Below are positions 45,593 through 56,928 of a stretch of 64,000 bases of DNA, one piece after another; within the stretch, counting starts at the first letter, position 1; each line of letters begins with the position of its first letter. The translations under genes were made by a program, and so were the position numbers. This DNA comes from Silurus meridionalis. Its lineage: Eukaryota; Chordata; Actinopteri; Siluriformes; Siluridae. The stretch covers positions 23,733,632-23,797,631 of the forward strand of contig NC_060885.1 in the NCBI RefSeq assembly GCF_014805685.1. The letters are read 5' to 3'. The notes beneath the pieces were generated by a model that did not search any database, had not been told where the DNA came from, and saw only the letters and a list, made by a program, of their open reading frames with translations.

Positions 45593-46159
45593 TAATTCGG
45601 TTGTAATTGTTATAATCAAATTTTTTTGTTCTAACTGTGTTTACTTTTTTAATAACCTAGAATGAAATCTACACGTTTACTAACTTGTAAGTTGTAACTT
45701 TAAGCTAAGTTATTTCAGCTATAAACATATTAGGAGTGTAGTTTTATCTAAATTCTTCCAGTATAATATTCCCTGTGTTTTGATTCAAGCTTAAGTGATC
45801 AAAAGGCAATGTCACCAAATACTAACAAAGTATGTGTAAACATTCTCTCCTGCTAAAAATCTAATATAGTAAATAAATCTGAAACAAATCTGCAACTTAG
45901 CTATTATTTTGAAACAAGCTCTTATAAAAAATGTATACAACAATAGATTTATAGTAACATTAAATTTGTGGAGTTGTAACGAATTGAGTTTAAATTTTTT
46001 TTGCCAAATAGTATGTTTAATTAAATTCGGTTCGATTTTATTCTATATGTATAATGTTGTTTACAATGATCATTGGCTCAAAGCAATGCATTTTAGCATC
46101 ATTGGCCCCAAATATAAATTTTTGCATCAAAAATTTGTCCATATATGTTTACCCTATGA

Positions 46160-46268
46160 GCAAAAGAAAAAAATCCCTGAGAGGGTATAAAAAGAAACCT
46201 TATGAAACCAGACTCAAAAGGAACCCATTCTAATCTGGTGACACATAATGTCTGTTCATGTATGTAAA
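46160..46268 (-). mobile_element. L2-like LINE 3' UTR fragment
   Basis: Plus strand reads ACCAGACTCAAAAGGAACCC then TTCTAATCTGGTGACAC, the complement of the GGGTTCC...GAGTCTGG segment. Confidence 0.6.
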
Positions 46269-46849
46269 ACTTTGATCTCAACTGTTTTTTTTTTTTTATG
46301 TAAGACTGTATGCTGTTTGAAAGTAAAGAAAAAAATTATTTGATTCTTTATTTTATATTTTCTTTGTATTGTCTGGGTTTAGAAACAAGTGCTTTTACTT
46401 TAAATGGAGGCGTAACAAGCATTATTAAAATAAAACACATTTCAGACATCATAATACTTGGCAACTTTAGAGGGATAAAATACACAGATCATTTTAATGG
46501 TTTTAATTTTGCATCCATAAAATGGACTGAAGCATTTGTATGTAAACACTTTTTATAGCACTTAAAATATATTTAGTATTCAGTGTTAGTTTAAAATGCA
46601 TGGAAGCATATAGCAAAAAAAAACTTGCTTTGCTTAAACATTATTACAACTAATTTAATTATATCTAAATTTCATATTAAGTATGTTGTAAATAATATTT
46701 TGGGTACTGATGAAAACTTGACAAATGCAGTAAATAGAGAATTGAAAAATCCAATTTGTATTTAATGTGTGTGTAATTAGTTACATTGAAAATGTTGTTT
46801 TTGGTGACTATTTAGCCAGCAGTAATCTAGATGGAAAGATTACTCTAGA

Positions 46850-47420
46850 TGGAAGTTGTATTCCTTCTTCCATGTAATATTCCACATCGCTGCTCTCACT
46901 GAGCCTGCAGTTATCCAAATATTATCCATTCTTGTAAAAAAAAATTATTCACATCGTCCCAGACCACAATGATAGCTCGTTACTGACACGCCATCCTAAC
47001 ACTGGTGATGATGCTGATGGTAATTACATGGATGTGGACGTGGCAGCCAGTTGTGTGGACGTGCTGAAGGAGGAGTCTCCACGGACGTTGTGGTCATTAG
47101 CTGTGTTTTCATAACCTCATTACACTGCCATTCTTGACTGGGTTGTAAGTGCAGTGTGGAGGTGGGAAGAGATTAGGATCGGTTTACACTCAACCCGTTG
47201 TACCGTGGGGAAATGGGGAGGGAGCGGGGAAGCGTTCTTTATTAGCAAAGATTGCCACACACATGGTAGTGCACTTAAACCCAACTGGCATACCAGAGAT
47301 TAGACCTGAAACGGGAATGTCATTTTGTTTCACTTTTCATACTCCAATGATAATTTGAGTAGACAGCAGTTTTCAGGGCCCTTGTATTAAAAGTATGTTA
47401 ATGTATTAGAGCTATGAGGG
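46850..47420. other. unique block, candidate conserved non-coding element
   Basis: About 570 bp of balanced composition with no simple repeat or recognised transposon, upstream of eml4. Proposed only because it stands out from its surroundings. Confidence 0.25.
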
Positions 47421-47578
47421 GGCCAGGCGAGAGAACGTATCTGTGTGTGGATACAGTGTTCCCCTCCCGATTTACTATTTCCTTCATTTACACACAATCT
47501 TTCTCAATACTTGTCATTTTGAAGAAATTCTCAGTACCTGAAATAGTACCACCTATTGTGTTTTCCCTCATCTAACTC

Positions 47579-48241
47579 CAGAGGTGTGAAGAGTACCTGA
47601 AAATCATACTTGAGTAAAAGTATAGATACCTTACTGCAGAACTTACTCCATTACAATTTAAAAGTCGCTGATTCCAAATTGACAAGTAAACGTCTTAAAG
47701 TATCTGATTTGAACAGTACTTGAGTATTTGACTCATATTGAACAAAACTATATTTTAATTGACCATGCTTTTTACAATGACATTTTGTGCCTCTTTTTAA
47801 AAAGTCATTAAAGCTTAAAACTCCCCTACCCTCATCTGCTGCCTGTGAGCTACTTTTTGGCACCGCTGGCCCGATTTTCAATCCAAAAAGAGCTTGAACA
47901 AATTCTAAAAACTTTGAGAATCAGCTTTTGTTGAAGTTGAATAAAAATATTGTCTCTCTTCGAGACTGAGAGCTGCACCAAAATCACATTTGTTTTTATT
48001 TGAGCTAAAATTATTTACTTTCATTTTTACTTTTCCATTAAATACTTATGGTTCTTTTACTTTGTGACATAATACTGTCATTTTATTTGTGAATTGAAAA
48101 ATCCTTTTGAAAGATTTTTGTACTACTCCTTTTTTACAAATATTTGTTTCATTCTGGCACGTTGAAGAGGCTATTGTGTTGATCTTGGTTAAGTAGAGTA
48201 ACGAAGTGCATTTACTTAAATACTTTACTCAAATACACTCA
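47579..48241. mobile_element. hAT-like MITE, copy 4, with possible 8 bp target duplication
   Basis: CAGAGGTGTGAAGAGTACCT and TTGAGTAAAAGTATAGATAC on the left; TTACTTAAATACTTTACTCA on the right. Flanks TCTAACTC (47571-47578) and TCTGAATC (48242-48249) agree at six of eight bases, in keeping with an old hAT 8 bp duplication. Confidence 0.65.
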
Positions 48242-48399
48242 TCTGAATCTATTTCAGGCTTGTTGGTTAAAAATTTGGGAAATGGATGTCCATGCTTTTT
48301 ACAAACAGTCCCTCAGCACCTTATGTCCCCAACTCAGACTTTTCTGTAAACACACTTGCAGTCTCGCTCAGTCCTAGACAAACACATATGGAAGAGTCA

Positions 48400-48401
<2 letters not shown>

Positions 48402-48471
<70 letters not shown>
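48402..48471. repeat. (CT)n microsatellite
   Basis: About 35 CT units. Confidence 0.98.
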
Positions 48472-48474
<3 letters not shown>

Positions 48475-50034
48475 TGCCTGCTGAGAGAGCCACATTAGCG
48501 GATGGATAGATGGAGGGCAGATAAACGAGTGCGAAGCAGGATGGAGTCATTAAAGATGTGTTGATGGAGGGAGTCTAAATTACAGCAAGGTGCTGAGAGC
48601 CTGTGAGTAGAGCTGGAGGAACTGGAGGACAAAAGAGGCCCAGTCATGGGGACTTTTTTTCCTTCCATCAGTCTATTTTGTTTACATATATGCTCTAAAT
48701 CACTGCCATCACTTTCACCAATAGAATACTTCATCAACATTGAAGACTCTATAGTTGAAGGCAAATGTCTGCATCCTCAATAGATCTTTTAATGAAAAAG
48801 TCTAATGTTCATAAATGTGTAAGGATCCACTAACTGCAAAATTATTTAAAAGGTACAGGTTTAAAATATTTATATCGCATAATAAATATCTTAGCATGAT
48901 TCCCAGCCCCAAGGATATAAACAATGACTAAGCATTCGTGTCTTTTGTAAGTTGTAATAATTGCTGTAGTAATTATTTGATCATTATAGCTTTTAGTCTA
49001 TCTGGTTATATGTACAGAATGGGTTTAATCAAATAATCAATAACTTGCAAATAAGTAGTAATGACATCATATAATAAAATCATTATTTTAAGTGAACATT
49101 TAAAAACAAAAAGCATCAAATTACAATTTTTTTTTAGGTGATTCTATACATATGCTTGATGTTGTTTGAGTAATTCCTTAAATATATCTGTTTACTGTAA
49201 TGGTCAAGACTGGGTCTTGCTATCTTTAAAGGGAATCTTGGCTGGAACAATTTTGTGAACATCTATTGCAGCAAATTGTTAATTAATAGAAGGAATATAA
49301 AACAAACACAATAACACACAATCGCATGTTTTGTAGCTATAAGAAACATTACAATGCCTGAATCTGAGCAGGCATTTAAAAAGCCACAACCGCTGCTTAT
49401 TTGAAGACCAGCTATACAAAGTGGTCTAGCAGGCAAAGCAATGGGTTTCGGGGATTTAAGAAAGATCAGACAAAAAAATCAGGAATGAAAACCAGCGATC
49501 AGCAACACCCTGTTTCATCTGACTCTGACTCTAATGATAGCAAGCACCTCATTACTAATACTATTCTCAGAATTTCTCAGCATATCTTCTTCACCTTAAA
49601 TATAAAGACACATTTTGAATCACTGTCAAGAAGATTTTAGAGGACACAAGGAAAGCGGGCAAATGTAGTAGTGCCCAAGGTTTAGATATGCTCATAGATA
49701 AATGTTGTAAATGTAAAGGCATACAATGGAACATACCAAAAGTCTATTTTTTTCTGATTCAACCTCTGTTAAAGTGAAACAAACCAGACAAGAAAGAGGG
49801 AGGTGAATAAAAAGACAATGTCTGTTGAAACTTCCACTGGATGGCAGAAAAGAGACATATAGAGGATTTAATAAATGTGATGTCTAACTAATATATAATA
49901 ATGAGTGTCAAATTTCTGAGAATTTTTAAATAAACAGAAAACTTTAGAATTTTGAATGAAAGAAAAAATAACACTGTGGAAAAAAGGGTTTTTTTGTTTG
50001 TTTGTTTTTTTATGTTTGTTGAAATTTTTATGTG
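48472..50034. other. unannotated intergenic DNA
   Basis: Nothing recognised. Confidence 0.5.
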
Positions 50035-50242
50035 TTTTTTAGAACATCCACATTAAGTCCCCATTTGCTGATTTAATGACTTCTACTCTTTTGGGAAGAT
50101 GTTCCACTAAATTAGAGTGTGCTTTTGGAGATTTAGACATTAGTATGATCAGGTATTAATATAGATAAAGGTATGTAATAGTCTTGAGAGCACTATAGCA
50201 GGCAACTCAAGGTCTTCCAGTGCGACCAATGTAAACCATATT
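50035..50242 (-). mobile_element. Tc1-derived element, 3' half
   Basis: TTAAGTCCCCATTTGCTGAT, GGGAAGATGTTCCACTAAAT and GAGCACTATAGCAGGCAACT, directly before an L2-like LINE tail. Confidence 0.75.
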
Positions 50243-50244
50243 CA

Positions 50245-50428
50245 ATTCAGCTCAGTTAAGTTGTATTTGTATAGCACATTTAACAATGAAACAGCTTTAA
50301 AGAAATAGAGGTTGTAAAGAATAAATGTTAATGGTATATACCTATAAGTTGAGCAAGCCATTGGTGATATTGGCAAGTAAAAACTCCTTGAGATCACATG
50401 AGGAAGAAACCTTGAGAGGAATCAGACT
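50245..50428 (-). mobile_element. L2-like LINE 3' end (outer part, split copy)
   Basis: Minus-strand LINE tail: TTCAATTCAGCTCAGTTAAG, AGCAGCTTTAAAG-like end, then ACTCCTTGAGATCACATGAG and AAACCTTGAGAGGAATCAGA in complement orientation. The copy is interrupted at about 50430 by a 0.95 kb inverted-repeat transposon and resumes at 51380. Confidence 0.78.
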
Positions 50429-50429
50429 T

Positions 50430-51376
50430 AGGAGCATTTCTCAAATCATCCTGAATACTTGCAAAAAAGTAAGTGTATTATTAAAACAATTTCTACAAAC
50501 ATCACCAAACATCGGATATCTTGCAAAAGCCTGTACTTTTCTCAAAATCCTTAGTTCATCTCTCAAAAGTAAGTATTTGTGTCAATGAATATCTCTTTCC
50601 CATCAGAATAAAAGTCCTTCTTCATTGTTCACAAACAAAATCATTAAAATGGTTAGTCATGCTGACAGTATGATGGTGCACAGTTTCAGGGATTTCTTGA
50701 TATAAACTATGGTTTGGATCACAGTGACTGAAATGAACAAAATTTTAATTTCTTCTGTTTGGCATCTGTGAATTTCAGCAGCACAAATGTATTTATTTGA
50801 TTGCATATTTGATTTATATTGATTGCAAAAGACCGGACAGGATTCACACTTTTACTGTACTGTACAACTTTTGCTATCTCTGTATACACTCTCCAATTGA
50901 AGGTTCACAAGATTCACCTTTGACCTGTTTTAGAGAACTAGTTGATTATTGGTTGTTCTGATGCCGTTTACTCCCCTTTGTTAGTGACATTCAACATTCA
51001 TCTGCACAATTCATCAATTCAAAAAACATTTACCAAAAAATGTTTAATAAAAATTTTAGATGACAGATGATGACAACTGGTTTAACCATTTTGCATTCAC
51101 TGACTTATGCAATGAACTGATGCTAAGATGTTTTGGGGGTTAAGACTATTCAGGTAAAACCAGTATAATATATTTTGATCCACATGACACAAACAACTGA
51201 CAATGTAGAAAACAGCAGACACTTGTACACAATCCATTAAATGATTGTACTAAAACATTCGCAATTTAATCAAAGCAACAATAAATATTATTATGATGAG
51301 CACAAATGATTAAATTATGTGGAGGTTGAAAAAAAAGTCTTGAGAATGTCAGAGAACCTAAGAAATGCTCCAAAGC
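50430..51376 (+). mobile_element. unnamed ~0.95 kb inverted-repeat transposon, copy 2
   Basis: Left end GGAGCATTTCTCAAATC and right end AAGAAATGCTCCAAAG are inverted repeats of each other. The element splits an L2-like LINE UTR, whose two halves lie at 50245-50428 and 51378-51875. The interior is AT-rich with no long open frame, so it is non-autonomous. I do not recognise the family. Confidence 0.75.
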
Positions 51377-51377
51377 A

Positions 51378-51631
51378 ACTGGGTGGCACAGAATCTCCAT
51401 TTACTACAGTTTTAACATTGTTTTTGAGGTGTGCTGTTCAGTAAGCTGTTCACTGATGGGTGCTTAAATGCTGTCCATATCATCCTCATAGTTGCTCAAT
51501 AACTGCATGGATCTTTAGGCTGTTGATGTGGAAACATCCCCAGCTGCACAGAGTGTCTCCTATTGAGAATAACGAGATCCAAAGATAGGGGTTTCACTGG
51601 TCACTGGTACCTCAGGGAAACAAGAGAGAGT

Positions 51632-51691
<60 letters not shown>

Positions 51692-51875
51692 AGAAGGAGA
51701 AGGAGAAACAGGGAGAAAAACATGGGTTATTAAGTATCCTTATTGTAATGTACAGTGTGATCAGGGTGCACATGACAGCATAACTGAAAGAAAGAGCCAG
51801 AAGGTAATACAGATATCAGATAATAAAGATCTCTGGGATAAGAGACGGCCTGCCACAACACAGTTAACAAACCTC
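51378..51875 (-). mobile_element. L2-like LINE 3' UTR (inner part, split copy)
   Basis: Resumes with CTGGGTGGCACAGAATCTCC, continues through TCCCCAGCTGCACAGAGTG, CACTGGTCACTGGTACCTCA, the (GA)n array and GGTTATTAAGTATCCTTATT, each matching the complement of the copy at 53.85-55.03 kb in the same order. Confidence 0.78.
51634..51706. repeat. (GA)n then (GGAGAA)n inside LINE UTR
   Basis: About 28 GA units and three AGGAGA units. The position corresponds to the CT array at 54429-54479 in the opposite-strand LINE copy. Confidence 0.95.
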
Positions 51876-51889
51876 AGTGAATGCGTGGC

Positions 51890-51947
51890 GAAGAATCACA
51901 TATGGCTTTAAAAGTTAGATGCCCTAACACTTTTGTCAATATAGATA
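51890..51947 (-). mobile_element. Tc1-derived terminus beside GACA/GATA array
   Basis: CACATATGGCTTTAAAAGTT and CCTAACACTTTTGTCAATAT are a worn 5' terminus; the tetranucleotide array starts ten bases later. Confidence 0.62.
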
Positions 51948-51955
51948 GATAAATG

Positions 51956-51956
<1 letters not shown>

Positions 51957-51991
<35 letters not shown>

Positions 51992-52023
51992 AAGACAGGT
52001 AGACAGGTAGACAGGTAGACAGG

Positions 52024-52084
<61 letters not shown>

Positions 52085-52085
52085 G
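51957..52085. repeat. compound (GACA)n(GACAGGTA)n(GATA)n array
   Basis: GACA at 51957-51996, GACAGGTA units to about 52024, then about fifteen GATA units. Composition like Bkm-type satellite. Confidence 0.97.
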
Positions 52086-52829
52086 GAGCTTTTTTAAATG
52101 TAGACCTTGAATAATCTGTAATAAGATGAAGAAAAAGAAAGATTGAATTGGCCTTCTTTCTCATCTTTTTCAATATCTGTCTCCCTCTGATTTTCAAAGT
52201 TTGTCATCCTCTACTGCCGTTGCCAATCCACCCTGTGTCTGATCAAACTTCGGCGATAATCAGAAAAATGCACATTCAAAGCATAAACGAAAGCGCAGAT
52301 TTCTGGTGCTAAATCATTTCCAGCTGTACGTTCCACCAAGACAAGCACTGACACACTGAATAAAAGGAGTTGAAGAGTCTGTTTATAAGTTAAAGATGTG
52401 ATTTGATCAAAAGAGCAACTGTCAGAAAACTGAGTAATGTACATAGCATGTCACAAGAGATATGGAAGTCATCAAAGCCAGTTCAAGGTCTATGCCATGC
52501 AATATGCATGTATCAGAATGAAAAGTTTATCTATGTACTGTGTGGAAGTGCAATGTGGGTTAATCCCTGAGGTGTGAGGTGACTGACCTTGCTGTAAAGA
52601 GTGTGTTGCTGATGGATAAACTGTTCCATTTGCTGTTCCATTCTGGTGTAGGAGTCGTTTTGCATTTGCCTGATGGTTCAAAGAACATATTTGCTTTATA
52701 AACCTGGGTGAACACATTGGCTCTGTTTAAATAGGATGTGACCAGCTGCAGTTATTGTATTTAAACTCATTTGAGTAATTTTCCTATTTTTGACACACAT
52801 TTTAAATCTGCTAATCAGGTGTGGCATTA
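52086..52829. other. unannotated intergenic DNA
   Basis: Nothing recognised. Confidence 0.5.
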
Positions 52830-53338
52830 CCTAACATTAACATTATTAACATTATGACATTATAACATTATGACATCATAATGTTATAATGACGTCATAA
52901 TGTTATAATCATACAGCACCAATATTTTGTCCTCAAAATTAATGTGTTAGAAGCAGGAAAAATAGGCAGGCATAAGGATTTAAGTGAGTTTGACAGGGGC
53001 CCAAATTGTGATGACTAGACGACTGGGTCAGAGCATCTCTAAAACTGCAGCTCTTGTGGTGTGTTTTCCAGTCTGCAGTGGTCAGGATCTATCAAAAGTG
53101 GTCCAAGGAAGGAACAATGGTGATTTGGTGACATGGTCATGGGCTGCCAAGGCTCATTGATGCACGTGGGGAGTAAAGTCTGGCCAGTGGGGATCAATCT
53201 AACAGATGAGCTCCTGTAGCTCAAATTGCTGAAGAAGTTAATGCTGTTAACGCTAGATGGGTCACAACTGTTTTGCCAGCAAAGGGGGACCAACACAATA
53301 TTGAACAGGTGGTCTTAATGTTATGCCTGATCGGTGGC
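52830..53338 (+). mobile_element. third Tc1-like family, longer deletion derivative
   Basis: TTTTGTCCTCAAAATTAATG, GACGACTGGGTCAGAGCATC, AAAAGTGGTCCAAGGAAGGA and GCTCAAATTGCTGAAGAAGT preserve the N-terminal DNA-binding part of the transposase reading frame with stops. It then jumps to the terminus GGGACCAACACAATATTGAA...GATCGGTG. The left terminus has become a palindrome-rich stretch at 52851-52909. Confidence 0.75.
52851..52909. repeat. palindromic ATTATGACAT region with CRE core
   Basis: Arms 52859-52873 and 52876-52890 are perfect 15 bp inverted repeats with a 2 bp spacer. They extend outward (ATTATGAC / GTCATAAT) past a 3 bp offset. TGACGTCA, a perfect CRE, lies at 52890-52897. Confidence 0.85.
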
Positions 53339-53605
53339 CATAAAGTTATGTCTGGTGTGTAAGTCTGGTGTATGTGTAAGTGTAAATGCAGGGCCATTGT
53401 TAGATGAATCACAAATACATTTGAAATGTTTAGTAAGATAGATTTGATAGGTAGAGCCAGTATGGCAGGCCAGTTATGAAATGTAATGATACAATCAGTC
53501 TTTTTTTAAATAGCCTCTTAGTTAAGTCACTCTTTAACCCTTTGGGGGGAAATGCACAATTAAAAGGGCATTTTATGTTAAACAGCCACAAAAAGCTTAA
53601 TTATC

Positions 53606-53846
53606 AGAATCAGGTTTATTGGCCAAGTGTGGTGACACACATAAGGAATTTGTATCTAGCTGTGGTAACTCTCAAAATTACAGACATACTGTAAATAACA
53701 ACTTTATACATTTAGCTTATAGACTATACAAGACAATACAGATTTAATAAGGAAGGAGACTATACAAAACAATACAGATCTAATAAGGAATCCACAATAT
53801 AAAAAGTATATGACAGATCAGTAATGTATATAAAGTGTGAGAGTGC
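53606..53846 (-). mobile_element. LINE 3' UTR fragment (TTTATTGGCCAAGTGTG type)
   Basis: TCAGAATCAGGTTTATTGGC, CAAGTGTGGTGACACACATA and AGGAATTTGTAT on the plus strand match a fish LINE end that is commonly found in this orientation. It directly precedes the L2-like copy on the other strand. A 35 bp motif (ACTATACAA...AATACAGAT) is tandemly repeated at 53723-53783. Confidence 0.5.
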
Positions 53847-54425
53847 ATGGTAGTGCAAATAGCAATTAAATCTCGCATTGATAATAAAATACTACTACTG
53901 ACAAATAAAGCACTTAACAGTCTTGCACCGCAATATCTGAATGAACTTCTGTACCAATATGATCCCCCAAGCCTACTTAGATCAAAAGGTGCAGGTTATT
54001 TGTTAGTACCGCAAATAATGAAGACTACAGCAGGGGGGCAGATCTTTCTCTTATAAATACCCACAGTTCTGGAACAGCCTTCCAATTAATGTTCAGGACT
54101 CAGACACAGTCTCGGCGCTCAAGCTGAGGCTGAAAACATATTTATTTAGTCAAATCTTTTATCATCTGAAGGGATCGTGGATATAGATATTCTTATTAGA
54201 ATATTTGCATGCTGTCATCCCCTCACTCTCATGCATTCACTCATGTTTGTTGACCATGGTGTGGTGTGTCGTCTCTTATCCCGGAGATCTCTCATGTCTG
54301 TGTTACCTTCTGGTTCTTCCTTTTAGTGATGCTGCCATAGAGAGTCTTGCTGGAATCCCCAACTGCACAGTGTCCTTAACGTTTATACAACAATAAGGAT
54401 ACTTAATAATCCATATCCTTCTCTC

Positions 54426-54481
<56 letters not shown>

Positions 54482-55025
54482 GTCAAGTTAAACATGCTCC
54501 TGAAGTTCCAGTGACCACTGATCTGCCCACTTTATCCCTGCCTGCCTCTGGATGGTGTTCTCTTCGATTGTAGGCCACCCTGTGCAGCTGGGGATGCTTT
54601 CACATCAACGCCCTGGGGATCCATGAAATTACAGAGTAAGAAGAGGAGCTTTGAAGATTTGGATTTGGATTTGGACAGTAGTTAATGCCAACAGTCTGCT
54701 ACACTGACTCAGGACTACAGTCTGCATCTGATCTGCATCACCGCACACTTCAACATCATTTAGCTGTAATAAATGGACTTTCGATGCCACCCAGATGAGG
54801 ATGGGTTCCCTCTTGAGTCTGGTTTCTCTCAAAGTTTCTTCCTTATGCAATCTCCAGGAGTTTTTCCTTGCCACAGTCGCCACCGGCTCGATCATCAGGG
54901 ACAAACTTACACATAAAGAACATCTTATTCATTCTTTATCACCACATTATCTGTGTAAAGCTGCTTTAAGACAATGTTCATTGTTAAAAGTGATATACAA
55001 ATGAAAATTAATTGAATTTAATTGA
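53847..55025 (+). mobile_element. L2/CR1-like LINE 3' portion with internal CT array and TTGAA tail
   Basis: This is the most complete copy of the window's commonest LINE tail. 53850-54150 encodes the RT C-terminus: RIDNKILLLTNKALNSLAPQ, YLNELLYQYDPPSLLRSKGA and, after frameshifts, FKSRLKTYLF-like sequence. Then comes a ~0.9 kb 3' UTR containing a (CT)n array at 54429-54479, a segment with GCCACCCAGATGAGGATGGG (54785-54804), GAGTTTTTCCTTGCCACAGT (54859-54878) and the end CTGTGTAAAGCTGCTT...CAATGTTCATTGTTAAAAG followed by TTGAATT-type tail. At least ten other copies of parts of this UTR occur in the window on both strands. The clade (L2, CR1 or I/Nimb) is not resolved. Confidence 0.82.
54429..54479 (+). 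repeat. (CT)n microsatellite inside LINE 3' UTR
   Basis: About 25 CT units at the same position in the UTR as the (GA)n at 51634-51689 in the minus-strand LINE copy. Confidence 0.97.
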
Positions 55026-55026
55026 A

Positions 55027-55487
55027 TATAGACAAATTTATTGGGACACCTGTCTTTTTGACACAATTGTATAGGATTTGTATAGTTTTTGAATGTAGTT
55101 ACCTTAAAATCCATTCATTTTAATTAGGAGACCCAAACCGGTCAGCATGATAATGCCACTGTGCACAAAGCAGGCTCCATAAACATATGCTTTACATGGG
55201 TTGGAGTGGAAGATTTCCTGCTATAGAGCTCTGATCTCAATCCTGTAGAACACCTTTAGAAAGAATTGGAAAGCTGACTGCACCCCAGGGCTCCTCACCT
55301 CAACTACATCAGAACCTGAATTTAATAACACTCTTGTGGCTAAAAGAGCACAAATCTCCACAAAAAAAATCTAGTGGAACATCTTCCCGGAAGAGTGGAG
55401 GTTATTAAAACAGCATATGGGAACTAAATGTGAAATTAAATGTTTAAAAAGTAAATAAGTGTTCACAAACGTTTTTCAATATTAAAA
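55027..55487 (+). mobile_element. Tc1-derived non-autonomous element, near full length
   Basis: AGACAAATTTATTGGGACAC to CACAAACGTTTTTCAATATT. CATGATAATGCCACTGTGCA and the ATCTCAATCCTGTAGAACAC segment are transposase remnants. It begins exactly where an L2-like LINE tail ends. Confidence 0.82.
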
Positions 55488-56279
55488 TAAAATCTTAAAA
55501 CTGTATTAAAAATACATTAATGAAATTTAAATTTAAATGGCAAACAAACAAACAAATAAGCAAATAAATATTTTTTTTGTTCTACAAGCCTTTTAAGGGG
55601 AAATCATGTCCTCTTACATTTGCTTAAAAGATGAAACAGACCAGAAGTTCTTCAGCACTAGGCCTGGACCTGCCTCCCTCATCTATCAGCTCAGAAATGT
55701 AAACATCTTGGCAGCACTGGTGTCTGGTGACCTTCAAAATCAGTGAGCATGATGTGGCCCCTCTTTCTCCCTGTACGGTTTTTAAAAAGGGCATAATTTA
55801 TACATTTATGCAATACTTATAAACCTAATCTTGGTTATAACTGACCACCCAATAAGCTATTACTTTACACCACAGACCGTATCAATTTGCCTGGTACAAA
55901 ACAGGCATGCCTAACACAAGATTTTTTTTAACAATAAATATTTTTCAACAAATGTAACATATGTTTATGCTAGCAAAAACTCAGGCACCTGCTGAACACT
56001 TCTGTTAGCATACACTGTTTTTTTTTTTATCTACGAATGATAAACCTCATAGATATACTGCTTTAATCATAAAACAAATAAAGTACGTTTAAATTCAGAC
56101 CCCATTTGTAGAATCAAGAAACAAAACCTAAACTTCGTGAAATGTCCTAGTTATGCATCAAAAACAAATAAGCTAACCAAAATGCTTCATAGACTGGAAA
56201 ATAAATCATAGAAAACAATTCAAATATTACATTTGGTGTTTGGTAAATTCACCTGTGACATGACCCCTTGCTTACTCTG

Positions 56280-56928
56280 CAGAGGTTTAAAGAGTTCCTG
56301 AAAATCATACTTGAGTAAAAGTATAGATACCTTAATGTAAAATTTAAAAGTCACCAATTACAATATGACTTGAGTAAAAGTCTTAGAGTATCTGATTTAA
56401 ATTGTACTTTTAAGGTATTTGAATCTTATTGAACGTAGGCTTAAAGATGCGCTAGACCTCAACTCCAAGACACATAATGAAAAGCCAAAAACAGTTGATT
56501 TGCGAAGTTTTATTTCCTAAAATGCGAATCAAATTGTACACCTCAACACTGCATTAACCAAAACACCAGTCGACAATGACAAAGAAAAAGTAGTGAAGCA
56601 AGCTTTCAAAAAGTGATCTTTAATTAACAAATAAAATTACAGTATCATGTAACAAAGTAAGAAAAAGTATTCAATGGACATAAAACCAAATATTCAGAGC
56701 TGACTGTGATTTGATGCAACTCTCAGCCTCAGAGGGCGGCAATATTTTTATTTATTATCCATTAAAATATAGTGAAGTAAAAAGTGCATCTATTGAAACA
56801 TAAATGTAGTTGAGTAGAGAGTAAAAGTTGCTTATATCTTTGATGCTCAGTAAAACTAGAAAGCAGCCCAAAATGACTTAAGTACAGAAATGAAGTGCAT
56901 TAAATCAAATACTTAATTTACACCACTG
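56280..56928. mobile_element. hAT-like MITE, copy 5, with possible 8 bp target duplication
   Basis: CAGAGGTTTAAAGAGTTCCT on the left parallels copy 4 closely; AATTTACACCACTG ends the right. Flanks CTTACTCT (56271-56278) and CTTATTCT (56929-56936) agree at seven of eight bases, with one extra base at 56279. Confidence 0.68.

Noticed and set aside
49401..49640. 79-codon Ser/Lys-rich frame
   Set aside because: No recognisable motif and AT-rich composition typical of chance frames here.
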